Positions 52,296-60,708 of a stretch of DNA of 64,000 nucleotides are shown here, piece after piece; position 1 is the first letter of the stretch; every line of letters begins with the position of its first letter. The stretch is from B18-G4 sp032250805. GTDB taxonomy: Bacteria; Bacteroidota; Bacteroidia; Bacteroidales; B18-G4. Location of the stretch: the NCBI GenBank assembly GCA_032250805.1, contig JAVVEM010000004.1, forward strand, positions 54,804 through 118,803, read 5' to 3'. Under the pieces are notes generated by a model. The model was not told where the DNA came from, ran no database searches, and saw only the letters and a list, made by a program, of their open reading frames with translations. A program made the translations under genes and the position numbers.

Positions 52296-54989
52296 ATGCC
52301 TATCAGAACACTTTCAAAAATCTTCAGGCCAAAAAGGATTGCCCTTATTGGTGTTTCAAATAACCCTGACTCCGTTGCCGGTATAGCACTTAAGAATCTC
52401 GTTGGAGGGGGATTCCAGGGTGTTGTTTATCCCATCAATCCCAAGTATGAGGCCGTGATGGGCATTACCTGTTACCCGGATGTTAAAAGTGTACCTAATC
52501 CTCCCGACCTGGCTGTTATCGCAACATCTGCGCACCGTGTGCCCGGCCTGATCAAAGAATGTGGCGAAGCAGGCATACAGGGTATCATCATTATGTCGGC
52601 AGGATTTAAGGAAGCCGGCACAGATGGACGAAAACTGGAAGAACAGGTCAAAGCCGAAGTAGCCAAATACGAAGGTATGCGGGTTATCGGTCCAAACTGC
52701 CTTGGCATAATCGTGCCCGGATATAAAATGAATGTGAGTTTTGCCAATGCCATGCCCAAGAAAGGCAATGTAGCATTCATTTCACAATCTGGTGCTCTTT
52801 GTACTTCAGCCCTCGACTGGGCCATTGAACAGAATATCGGATTCTCGTATTTTGTGTCTATCGGAAATACAATGGATGTGGGATTTGGCGACCTGATCGA
52901 TTATTTTGGTCAGGACCCCAATACCAAGTCGATCGTGTTATATGTTGAAAGCATCACTTTTGCACGCCAGTTTATGACCGCAGCAAGGGCCTTTGCACGC
53001 AAAAAGCCCATTATTGTATACAAAGCCGGCCGCTATCCTGAGTCGGCCGCTGCCGCCGCATCCCATACGGGGGCCATGGCCTCGGAAGATAATATCTACG
53101 ATGCCGTTTTTGAACGCGCTGGCATTGCCCGTGTGTATGACATTGGTGACATCTTCAATTTCACCGACCTGATATCCAGGCGAAATATACCCAAAGGTTC
53201 AAACCTGGCCATCGTCACCAATGCCGGTGGTCCCGGTGTTATGGCTACCGATATGCTGATCTCCAAGGGCGGCCAACTCACCAGGTTGTCGGACAATACC
53301 ATGAAAAAACTTGATGAGTTATTGCCTTCTTTCTGGTCGCATGGCAACCCTGTTGATGTGATTGGGGATGCAACACCCGAAAGATTTGCCCAGGCTACGG
53401 AAATCGTCCTGCAGGATGAAAAAGTTGATGCCGTACTGGTCATTCTCACGCCACAGGCAATGACAGCTCCTACCAAAACTGCCGAAGCAATTGCCAAGAT
53501 CTCCGAGCACTATTCAAAACCCATCATGGCTGCCTGGCTGGGTGGTCAAAGCATGAAAGACGGGATACAGGTATTTCTGAACAAGGGGATCTCGGTATAC
53601 CAAACACCTGAAGATGCCATCAGGGCATTTATGACCCTGGCCAATTATTCAAGAAACCTCAGCATTTTATTTGAAACCCCTGACGATATCCCATTAGACT
53701 TTGAGCTCGACAGGAAAAAGGTACGGAAAGAATTCACTGCCAAGAATTTCAATAAAGAGACCATCCTTTCGGAAGATGTGTCGAAAGAACTTATTGATGC
53801 TTATGGCATCAATACCACCAGGCCGCAACCCGCCTTTTCGGCCCTTCAGGCAGCCGATATCGCCAACAAGATCGGTTATCCTGTGGTACTGAAGATATTA
53901 TCGCCCGACATCACCCATAAATCCGATGTGGGTGGCGTAGTGCTGAACATCAAGGATGAAAATACGGTTTGGATGACCTACAAGAACATGACTGAAAGCA
54001 TTAAGCAGAAAATGCCTGATGCAAAAATCGAAGGAGTTACTGTTCAGCCGATGTTTAATGCAAAGGATTCAGTTGAACTGATCCTGGGCATTAAAAAAGA
54101 CCCTGTTTTTGGCACCTGCATGATGATCGGAATGGGAGGCACTGCTGCCGAGCTCTTCAAGGATAAGTCGCTGGGTTTCCCCCCTCTGAACGAAAGACTT
54201 GCAAGGAGGATGCTTGAGAACCTGAAGATTTATCCTTTGCTGAAAGGCTATCGCGGCAGCACACCCAAGAACATCGACAAGCTTATTGAGATCATGATCA
54301 GGATGTCGTATCTGGCAGCTGATTACCCCGAAATTGCAGAACTCGATATCAACCCTCTGCTGGTGACCCCCGAAGATGCCATTGCACTCGATGCAAGGAT
54401 CGTTCTCGACAAGGAAGCAGTAGGTAAAAAAGCCCCGGAATATTCACACCTTCTGCTACACCCCTACCCGGATCAGTTCATCAAAAAAGCCAAACTTAAT
54501 GATGGAACACCCATCACCATGCGTCCGATAAAGCCAGAAGACGAACCCCTTTGGCTCAATTTGCTGAGCAGTTGCTCAAAAGAGTCGATTTATTCGCGAT
54601 TCAGGTATAATTTTCATTTCGATTCACACGAGATCGCTACCCAGTTCTGTTACATTGATTACGCAAGGGAAATTGGCATTGTAGCCGAGGTTAAGGAAAA
54701 AGGAGAAAAGAAGCTGATCGGCGTAGGACGCCTGATTGCCGACCCCGATCTCATCTCGGTCGAATATGCGATCCTTATTACCGATGCCTATCAGAAAAAA
54801 GAGTTGGGAACAATCCTCACTTCCTATTGTGAAGAAATTGCAAGAAAATGGGATATGAAACGGATATTCGCCGAAACCACCAAAGACAATAAAGCCATGG
54901 TGTCGGTATTCAAAAAACTGGACTTCGAGGTAACCTATAATTCCGACAATACAGTAAGCGTTTCAAAAATGCTCAAAAAAGAGAAGTAG
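52296..54989 (+). CDS. ADP-forming acyl-CoA synthetase fused to GNAT acetyltransferase (Pat-like)
   Basis: An 897-residue multidomain protein. Residues 1-130 are a CoA-binding Rossmann domain (RPKRIALIGVSNNPDSVAG), 145-460 the succinyl-CoA synthetase-like domains, about 470-700 an ATP-grasp domain (ANKIGYPVVLKILSPDITHKSDVGGV), and about 730-890 a GNAT domain. This layout is shared by ADP-forming acetate-CoA ligases and by the Pat/YfiQ lysine acetyltransferases that switch off Acs. The phosphohistidine of active ligases appears intact as H257 in ASHTGAMA, whereas it is reported lost in the Salmonella Pat. It could therefore both make acyl-CoA and acetylate proteins. The position two genes after acs supports Acs as a target. 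Confidence 0.9.
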   Translation: MPIRTLSKIFRPKRIALIGVSNNPDSVAGIALKNLVGGGFQGVVYPINPKYEAVMGITCYPDVKSVPNPPDLAVIATSAHRVPGLIKECGEAGIQGIIIMSAGFKEAGTDGRKLEEQVKAEVAKYEGMRVIGPNCLGIIVPGYKMNVSFANAMPKKGNVAFISQSGALCTSALDWAIEQNIGFSYFVSIGNTMDVGFGDLIDYFGQDPNTKSIVLYVESITFARQFMTAARAFARKKPIIVYKAGRYPESAAAAASHTGAMASEDNIYDAVFERAGIARVYDIGDIFNFTDLISRRNIPKGSNLAIVTNAGGPGVMATDMLISKGGQLTRLSDNTMKKLDELLPSFWSHGNPVDVIGDATPERFAQATEIVLQDEKVDAVLVILTPQAMTAPTKTAEAIAKISEHYSKPIMAAWLGGQSMKDGIQVFLNKGISVYQTPEDAIRAFMTLANYSRNLSILFETPDDIPLDFELDRKKVRKEFTAKNFNKETILSEDVSKELIDAYGINTTRPQPAFSALQAADIANKIGYPVVLKILSPDITHKSDVGGVVLNIKDENTVWMTYKNMTESIKQKMPDAKIEGVTVQPMFNAKDSVELILGIKKDPVFGTCMMIGMGGTAAELFKDKSLGFPPLNERLARRMLENLKIYPLLKGYRGSTPKNIDKLIEIMIRMSYLAADYPEIAELDINPLLVTPEDAIALDARIVLDKEAVGKKAPEYSHLLLHPYPDQFIKKAKLNDGTPITMRPIKPEDEPLWLNLLSSCSKESIYSRFRYNFHFDSHEIATQFCYIDYAREIGIVAEVKEKGEKKLIGVGRLIADPDLISVEYAILITDAYQKKELGTILTSYCEEIARKWDMKRIFAETTKDNKAMVSVFKKLDFEVTYNSDNTVSVSKMLKKEK

Positions 54990-55130
54990 TGCAGGTGTGG
55001 TAAAGTCCGCTTATACGGAGTGAACTATTCCGCAGCAAACTTGCGGCTTATCGACAAGAATAATCGTAAGATCCGCCCCAGGGGGCGGAGAATATAACTT
55101 TTGTGATCCGGGATCCTGGCTGGCAGCGGT
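54990..55130. other. Hairpin-rich spacer between convergent genes
   Basis: 141 bases between the ligase-GNAT gene and adk with three small hairpins: TCCG/CGGA (55006-55019), CCGCA/TGCGG (55030-55046) and TCCGCCCC/GGGGCGGA (55072-55089). None is followed by a long T run, but the last is G/C-rich and central, so the region probably serves as the two-way transcription barrier. Confidence 0.5.
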
Positions 55131-55697
55131 TTATTTATCGATCACTTTACATAAGTTCGCAAAGATCTCGTCGATTGAGCCTACACCGTCAACAACAGCC
55201 AGTTTTCCCTGGCTCCGGTAATAATCCATTAAAGGCCTGGTTTGTTCATGGTAAACCTTTAACCTGTTGGCGATAACTTCAACAGTATCATCTTTTCGCC
55301 CTTCGAGGCGGGCACGGTTTAACAAGCGGTCCATGAGTTCCTGATCCGGCACATCCAGGGCCAGGACAAAATCAACACTGCCATTAACTTCATTGAGCAA
55401 TTCTTCCAGATCAAGAGCCTGCCGGGTGGTTCGCGGATAACCGTCGAACAAATAACCCTCCGTATCCTTGTTTTTTTGCATGGCCGAAAGCAAAAGGTCG
55501 ACAAGCAAATCGTCAGATACGAGCTCGCCACTCTCGATGATGCTCTGAACTTTAAGGCCAAGCGCAGTTTTTGCCCTGATCTCACTCCTGAAAATATCAC
55601 CGGTGGAGATGTGGGTTAAATTATACTTTTCTGCAAGTTTTACACTTTGTGTTCCTTTTCCTGATCCCGGAGGTCCGAAGATGACAATGTTTAACAT
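55131..55697 (-). CDS. adk: Adenylate kinase (short-LID form)
   Basis: A 188-residue nucleoside monophosphate kinase interconverting ATP plus AMP and two ADP. The P-loop is GPPGSGKGTQ near the N-terminus, then HISTGDIFRSEI, LLVDLL and DGYPRTTRQALDLEELL. The LID is reduced to a short loop around LLNRARLEGRKDDT, with no zinc cysteines, giving the short form. AMP produced by the nearby Acs is a natural substrate, though the gene is on the opposite strand and separately transcribed. Confidence 0.96.
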   Translation of the reverse strand: MLNIVIFGPPGSGKGTQSVKLAEKYNLTHISTGDIFRSEIRAKTALGLKVQSIIESGELVSDDLLVDLLLSAMQKNKDTEGYLFDGYPRTTRQALDLEELLNEVNGSVDFVLALDVPDQELMDRLLNRARLEGRKDDTVEVIANRLKVYHEQTRPLMDYYRSQGKLAVVDGVGSIDEIFANLCKVIDK

Positions 55698-55808
55698 AGA
55701 TACTGAAATTAAGTAGTTAATTGGTTTTTAAAAATAGTCGCTTATCGCGTCCGGCTGCGACAAACAAATGTAAGAAATTCCGGTTGATCAGGGAAGATAA
55801 ATATTGAT

Positions 55809-55816
55809 TAAATTTG
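55809..55816 (+). promoter_or_regulatory. DUF4271 gene promoter, -7 element
   Basis: TAAATTTG matches TAnnTTTG, 16 bases before the ATG. A TTG at 55784-55786 is spaced 22 bases, slightly long for a -33 element. Confidence 0.5.
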
Positions 55817-55832
55817 TCTTTTTTACCTCAGC

Positions 55833-56648
55833 ATGATGTTAATCCTTATTAGTGATACAGCAGAAATATTGCAGTCGGGGCACCTGCCCGGATCACCTGA
55901 TGAGCATCATCACGACAGTGTAAGTAAAACCATTGAACACTATTCTTCGATCTTCACTACGTCAACCAATGTTGAGGAATTGAATCCGCAGCCTTTCGAA
56001 GCATATCATCAGCCATTTTGGGTCCCTGCAATGTTTTTGCTCGCCCTGATCCTGCTGGCCTGGGTTAAACTATTTTTCTGGCGACGCATGCAGATGATCT
56101 TCAGGGCAGTTTTTGCCAGGAATTATGCCAACCAGCTAATCCGGGAAGGAAACCTTTTCAGGGAACGGCCCGGCCTCATCCTGTTTATCGTTTATCTATT
56201 GGTAATGGCCATGTGGGCATATCAGGCACTTGCCCTTTTCAACATCGAATACAATTTTCCTCCATGGGTGATGTATGTTATGCTGTTTGTCTTTTTTCTG
56301 GCATTGTGGTTTCTTAAAGTACTGATGGTGAACGGACTTTCACTGCTCTTCAATACCTCAGAACATTCGCATCACCTGATAACAAATATGTACCTCTACA
56401 ATTTGTTTCTCGGTGTGGTGCTGCTGGCAATAGTTTGCCTGATGAGTTATGCAAGTCTCTATTGGTTTTTCTATATAAGCCTGATTATTATATCCTTAAC
56501 CTACTTAATAAGAATTATCCGCTCAGCAATGATCGGGTTCAATATGATTAAATTTTCCGTATTTCATTTAATTTTGTATCTTTGCACCCTCGAAATTTTA
56601 CCATTGATCGTTCTGGCTAAAATATTGACTCGAAACATGATCCTATAA
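55833..56648 (+). CDS. DUF4271 polytopic membrane protein
   Basis: A 271-residue inner-membrane protein with about six hydrophobic segments: FLLALILLAWVKLFF, LILFIVYLLVMAMWAYQAL, VMYVMLFVFFLALWFLKVLMV and others. The N-terminal 55 residues are soluble and His-rich (HLPGSPDEHHHD). It fits DUF4271, a Bacteroidota family of unknown function commonly found directly upstream of hemD. It is followed by hemD after 45 bases. A role related to haem synthesis or membrane handling is only suggested by this linkage. The second Met at 55836 is an alternative start. Confidence 0.82.
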   Translation: MMLILISDTAEILQSGHLPGSPDEHHHDSVSKTIEHYSSIFTTSTNVEELNPQPFEAYHQPFWVPAMFLLALILLAWVKLFFWRRMQMIFRAVFARNYANQLIREGNLFRERPGLILFIVYLLVMAMWAYQALALFNIEYNFPPWVMYVMLFVFFLALWFLKVLMVNGLSLLFNTSEHSHHLITNMYLYNLFLGVVLLAIVCLMSYASLYWFFYISLIIISLTYLIRIIRSAMIGFNMIKFSVFHLILYLCTLEILPLIVLAKILTRNMIL

Positions 56649-56693
56649 TAGATAGGACTGTGAAAGTGAAGGAATCATTCGTTTCATTAAAAA

Positions 56694-57455
56694 GTGGCAA
56701 ACGTGAAAATAAAGAAAATACTTGTATCGCAACCAGAGCCAGCCGAGCTGGAAAAATCACCGTACGGAGAGCTTGCCAGGAACTATAATCTTGAAATAGA
56801 TTTCAACAAATTTATTAAGATCCAAGGTGTTGATTCAAAAGAGTTCAGGCAAACACGGATCAAAATCCTTGATTACACTGCCATTATCCTCACCAGCCGA
56901 AATGCTGTTGATCATTTTTTCAGGCTCGCCAAAGACCTCAGGGTAGAAATTCCCGATAACATGAAATACTTCTGTATTTCCGAGTCTACAGCTTTTTATT
57001 TGCAGAAATATGTTCAATACCGCAAGCGCAAGATTTTTTATGGAAAGCAAAGTTTTGAACAATTGATGGAGCTCATCAAAAAGCATAAAGATGAGAAATA
57101 CATGCTGCCTTGTTCCGACATACACAAAACAAGCATGACCAACCTGCTTGACGAAAATGAGATCAATTACCAAAAAGCTGTGATATACAAAACTCTGGCA
57201 AGCGACCTTTCGCACCTTGACATTGAAGGTTACGACATGCTCATTTTCTTTAGTCCGGCAGGAATTAAATCACTGTTCAAGAATTTCCCTGATTTCAGGC
57301 AAAACTCTACCCTCATTGCTGCCTTCGGGCCAACAACGGCAAAAGCTGTAGATGAAGCAGGGCTGAAACTGGATATTTCTGCTCCTACGAAAACTGCGCC
57401 ATCCATGACCATGGCCATTGAGCAGTATATTGAGAAAATAAACAAAAAGAAATAA
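56694..57455 (+). CDS. hemD: Uroporphyrinogen-III synthase family protein
   Basis: A 253-residue protein of the HemD fold, two alpha/beta domains joined by two strands. It begins VKIKKILVSQPEP and contains YTAIILTSRNAVDHFF, YFCISESTAFYLQKY, KYMLPCSDIHKTSMTNLL, YDMLIFFSPAGIKSLFKNFP and LIAAFGPTTAKAVDEAGL, matching the Bacteroidota type. It closes hydroxymethylbilane to uroporphyrinogen III in tetrapyrrole synthesis. HemD sequences diverge widely, so identification rests on the overall pattern and the DUF4271 neighbour. Start: GTG at 56694, with another in-frame GTG at 56703 that gives MKIKK. A TATCTTTG motif inside the upstream gene (56577-56584) could be its own promoter. Confidence 0.86.
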   Translation: MANVKIKKILVSQPEPAELEKSPYGELARNYNLEIDFNKFIKIQGVDSKEFRQTRIKILDYTAIILTSRNAVDHFFRLAKDLRVEIPDNMKYFCISESTAFYLQKYVQYRKRKIFYGKQSFEQLMELIKKHKDEKYMLPCSDIHKTSMTNLLDENEINYQKAVIYKTLASDLSHLDIEGYDMLIFFSPAGIKSLFKNFPDFRQNSTLIAAFGPTTAKAVDEAGLKLDISAPTKTAPSMTMAIEQYIEKINKKK

Positions 57456-57490
57456 GTTTAAGTTTATCATACTAACAATGACTTTGTGAG

Positions 57491-57517
57491 GGGGATAAAA
57501 ATGATTATCCCCTTTTT
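57491..57517 (+). terminator. Terminator after hemD
   Basis: GGGGATAA, loop AAATGA, TTATCCCC is an 8-bp perfect stem followed by TTTTT. It separates hemD from rnpA. Confidence 0.9.
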
Positions 57518-57541
57518 CGTGGATGATTCAACAAAACGGAA

Positions 57542-57967
57542 GTGAAACCGCCAGGAATAAAACAAACTTTTAAAAAGCACGAGCGGCTGAGAAGCAGCAA
57601 AATGATCAGGCTGTTATTTGCGCACGGGAACACATTCCTCATACACCCCTTCAGGGTGAACTGGCTTATAGGCAAGCAAAAAGGCCTTTCGCCTGCCAGT
57701 GTGATGATAGGTGTTTCGCGAAAATCCTTTCGCAACGCCTCCGACAGGAACCATCTGAAAAGACTTTGCCGCGAAGCCTACAGGAGGAATAAGCACAGCC
57801 TTTACAAACACCTTGAGGAACATGAACTAAGCTGTAATTTTTCAATCGTTTACATCGGCAAAAGCAAGGCCGATTATTCAGTTATTGAAAAGAAAATAAT
57901 CATCCTTATTCAGCGTTTAATATCAGAACTTGAAATATATTCACATCAAAATAAAACACGATCATGA
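57542..57967 (+). CDS. rnpA: Ribonuclease P protein component
   Basis: A 141-residue basic protein that assists the catalytic RNA in trimming tRNA 5' leaders. QTFKKHERLRSSKMIRLLFAHG is the N-terminal signature and the RNR-type motif appears as SDRNHLKRLCREAYR. The start is a GTG at 57542. It overlaps the following S41 protease gene by four bases (ATGA at 57964-57967), so the two are translationally coupled. In many bacteria rnpA follows rpmH; here it does not. Confidence 0.94.
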   Translation: MKPPGIKQTFKKHERLRSSKMIRLLFAHGNTFLIHPFRVNWLIGKQKGLSPASVMIGVSRKSFRNASDRNHLKRLCREAYRRNKHSLYKHLEEHELSCNFSIVYIGKSKADYSVIEKKIIILIQRLISELEIYSHQNKTRS

Positions 57968-59676
57968 CCGCAGGCAGATTCTTAAAAAACATATCTTTCT
58001 TCATTCTTCTCATATCTGTAGTTACTCTGAGCGGACACGCTCAGAATGAAAACAATTTTGAGATCTCGAAAAACCTCGAAATTTTTATTTCCTTGTACAA
58101 CGAATTAAACAAAAATTATGTTGACGAGGTTAATCCGGGCGAACTCATGGTAACAGGGATGGAATCGATGCTCAACACCCTGGATCCATACACCGTTTAT
58201 ATTCCCGAATCGAAGATCGAAGATGTGCGAATGATAACCACAGGCCAATATGGCGGAATAGGTTCGCTGATCCACAAAAAAAATAATTATGTCATCATTT
58301 CAGAGCCATACGAAGGCTATCCAGCACAAAAATCCGGACTTAAGGCCGGCGACAGGGTGCTCAGCATCAATGGCAATGATATGTTTGGCAAGGCGTCTGA
58401 AGAAGTAAGTGATTTCCTTAAAGGAGAGCCAGGCACTACAGTAGAAATTGTTGTTGAACGCGATGGGGACGTAAAACCATTAAAATTTGTGGTAGAGCGG
58501 GAAAATATAACGATCGACAACATCCCTTATTATGGCATGCTTAACGACCATATCGGATACATCAGACTTTCAGGCTTTACCAAACAAGCCGGAAATAAAG
58601 TAAAAGATGCTTTTGTTGATCTCAAGAACAATAACAAGCTCGGGGGCATAATCCTCGACCTGAGAAACAATGGCGGTGGTTTACTGGGTGAAGCAGTAAA
58701 TGTTACCAATATATTCGTTGATAAAGGGCAACTCGTGGTAAGTACAAAAGGCCGGCTGAAGGAGAAAAATCAGGACCATTACACACGTTATAACGGCATC
58801 GACACGGAAATCCCCCTGGCAGTGCTTGTAAATGCGCACAGCGCTTCGGCATCGGAAATCGTTGCGGGTGCCATTCAGGATATGGACCGTGGCGTGATCG
58901 TAGGACAGCGGTCATTTGGTAAGGGACTGGTTCAGAATGTTCTCCCGCTGAGTTATAATTCGCAATTAAAAGTAACTGTTGCCAAATATTACATCCCTTC
59001 GGGCCGATGTATACAGGCCATCGACTATTCGATGAAAGATGAAGACGGTTACTTTACAAAGATCCCCGACTCACTGGTAAATGAATTTAAAACCCTTAAC
59101 GGACGCCTTGTATACGATGGCGGCGGCATTGAACCCGATATTGATCTGAGTCCATACAAATACAGTCATATTTTGAGAAGCCTGGTAAGCAAACACCTCA
59201 TTTTCGACTATGCTACCAAATTTGCAAGAGAACATCCGGAGATCGCACCTGCAGAAGAGTTTGAGATAAGCAATGAGATTTACAATGATTTTGTCGCATT
59301 TCTTTCTGATAAGGATTACGACTATACCACCACAGGTGAAAAGAAACTCAATGAGATGAAAGAGGCATTGACGGCAGAAGGATATTTTGATGACCTTGAG
59401 CAACAGTTCATGCAACTGAAAACTGCCCTTATGCACAATAAGGAAGAAGATTTGGTGACATACAAGGCCGAGATCAGCAAACAACTGAGAGTAGAGATTG
59501 TTTCGCGCTACTATTACCAGAAAGGCAAGATCAGGTCCTCGCTCAATAATGACCCGGAAATAAAAAAGGCCATTGATATCCTCGACGATCCGGCAACCTA
59601 TCAATCTGTACTTGATGGCACATATACAGGCAATAATGCATCTTCGGCAGACACAATAGTCAAAAAGAAGGGCTGA
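57964..59676 (+). CDS. S41 family carboxy-terminal processing protease
   Basis: A 570-residue secreted protease of the CtpA family. A signal segment (FFILLISVVTLSGHAQ) leads into a small helical region and a PDZ domain (about 85-175, with IISEPYEGYPAQKSGLKAGDRVLSING). The protease core shows GGIILDLRNNGGG and the catalytic Ser-Lys pair in NAHSASASEIVAGA and QRSFGKGLVQ. A C-terminal helical extension (about 400-570) is Lys/Glu-rich. It would act in the periplasm, trimming exposed C-termini. It is coupled to rnpA by a 4-base overlap. Confidence 0.95.
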   Translation: MTAGRFLKNISFFILLISVVTLSGHAQNENNFEISKNLEIFISLYNELNKNYVDEVNPGELMVTGMESMLNTLDPYTVYIPESKIEDVRMITTGQYGGIGSLIHKKNNYVIISEPYEGYPAQKSGLKAGDRVLSINGNDMFGKASEEVSDFLKGEPGTTVEIVVERDGDVKPLKFVVERENITIDNIPYYGMLNDHIGYIRLSGFTKQAGNKVKDAFVDLKNNNKLGGIILDLRNNGGGLLGEAVNVTNIFVDKGQLVVSTKGRLKEKNQDHYTRYNGIDTEIPLAVLVNAHSASASEIVAGAIQDMDRGVIVGQRSFGKGLVQNVLPLSYNSQLKVTVAKYYIPSGRCIQAIDYSMKDEDGYFTKIPDSLVNEFKTLNGRLVYDGGGIEPDIDLSPYKYSHILRSLVSKHLIFDYATKFAREHPEIAPAEEFEISNEIYNDFVAFLSDKDYDYTTTGEKKLNEMKEALTAEGYFDDLEQQFMQLKTALMHNKEEDLVTYKAEISKQLRVEIVSRYYYQKGKIRSSLNNDPEIKKAIDILDDPATYQSVLDGTYTGNNASSADTIVKKKG

Positions 59677-59766
59677 CCTTGCCCTTTCCTAAAACATCAC
59701 CACTATATATTTTGTAACCGTTTGTGCTGAAATATTGTATAATAACATAACGTTATTATATCGCTT

Positions 59767-60258
59767 ATGAAACAGATAAAAATTGGCATTACGGTAGAAG
59801 TTTACGAATCGGCCAAAGATTTGCCGGATAAGGATAAACAGTTGTTTGCCCTGGCTGAAAAGAATACCAACTCAGCTTATGCTCCCTATTCGCATTTTAA
59901 GGTCGGGGCAGCCGTCAGGCTTGGCAACGGAACCATTATAACAGGAAACAACCAGGAAAATGCAGCTTATCCTTCCGGTTTATGTGCCGAAAGAGTAGCC
60001 TTGTACTATGCCGTTTCACAGTATCCGGGCGAAACCATAGAAAGTATTGCCATTGCAGCGCGGTCGGAAGATTTCCCCCTCCATGAGGTAGCCCCCTGTG
60101 GAGCCTGCAGGCAGGCGATGGCCGAATACCAGTTGCTTCAGAAAAAGGAGGTGCGCGTGATCATGAAAGCCGAAAAAGGCCCCGTACAGGTAGTGAATAG
60201 TATTGAAGACCTGCTTCCGCTCATGTTTCGTGCCGAAGAACTTAAAAAAAAGAAATAA
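59767..60258 (+). CDS. cdd: Cytidine deaminase
   Basis: A 163-residue zinc enzyme converting cytidine or deoxycytidine to uridine or deoxyuridine. The motifs are NSAYAPYSHFKVGAAV, then NAAYPSGLCAERVAL with the CAE catalytic triad (Cys-Ala-Glu), and APCGACRQAMAEY with the remaining zinc cysteines. This is the homotetrameric type. Its stop overlaps the start of the thioesterase gene by one base (TAATG at 60256-60260), so they are translated together. Confidence 0.95.
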   Translation: MKQIKIGITVEVYESAKDLPDKDKQLFALAEKNTNSAYAPYSHFKVGAAVRLGNGTIITGNNQENAAYPSGLCAERVALYYAVSQYPGETIESIAIAARSEDFPLHEVAPCGACRQAMAEYQLLQKKEVRVIMKAEKGPVQVVNSIEDLLPLMFRAEELKKKK

Positions 60259-60650
60259 TGAACCTTGTATCCTCCCAGATATGTAAAACCGGCGATATAG
60301 GCATTTACGACAACCTTTTTGGCGGCCAAATGCTGGCCTGGCTGGATGAAGCCGGAGGCACCTATGCAGCCTCCATCTGTTGCACACCCTACATGATCAC
60401 CCTGAAAATGGATGAAGTGGTATTCAAGAAACCCGTAAAGGTGAATGATCACATCCGCATTTATGGTGAGGTGAAGCGAATGGGGCATTCGTCGCTAACT
60501 ATCGACCTCGAAGCCCGCCGGTTTAACTTTTCGGCCCACAACGAAGAGATCGTTTGCTCAACAACCATTACCTTTGTGAGGATCGATGAGCACGGACAGG
60601 CTGTTCCGATAGCGGAAAATATCCGTAAAAAATATAAACATCTGTCGTAA
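60258..60650 (+). CDS. Hotdog-fold acyl-CoA thioesterase
   Basis: A 130-residue thioesterase of the YciA/acyl-CoA hydrolase type. The hotdog helix carries YDNLFGGQMLAWLDEAGGTYAA, with the catalytic Asp in WLDEAG, followed by VNDHIRIYGEVKRMGHSSLTIDLEA. It should cleave acyl-CoA to the free acid and CoA; the chain-length preference cannot be read. It is co-translated with cdd through a TAATG overlap, an unusual pairing with no obvious shared pathway. Confidence 0.9.
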   Translation: MNLVSSQICKTGDIGIYDNLFGGQMLAWLDEAGGTYAASICCTPYMITLKMDEVVFKKPVKVNDHIRIYGEVKRMGHSSLTIDLEARRFNFSAHNEEIVCSTTITFVRIDEHGQAVPIAENIRKKYKHLS

Positions 60651-60708
60651 TGAAGCCTCGGGTTCAAATCATCAAACATATTTATTCATCCTATAAAAAT
60701 AAGTAAGC

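Noticed and set aside
47426..54989. The region considered as a horizontally acquired island
   Set aside because: All genes are core families with base composition like the neighbours; no integrase, tRNA boundary or insertion sequence is seen.
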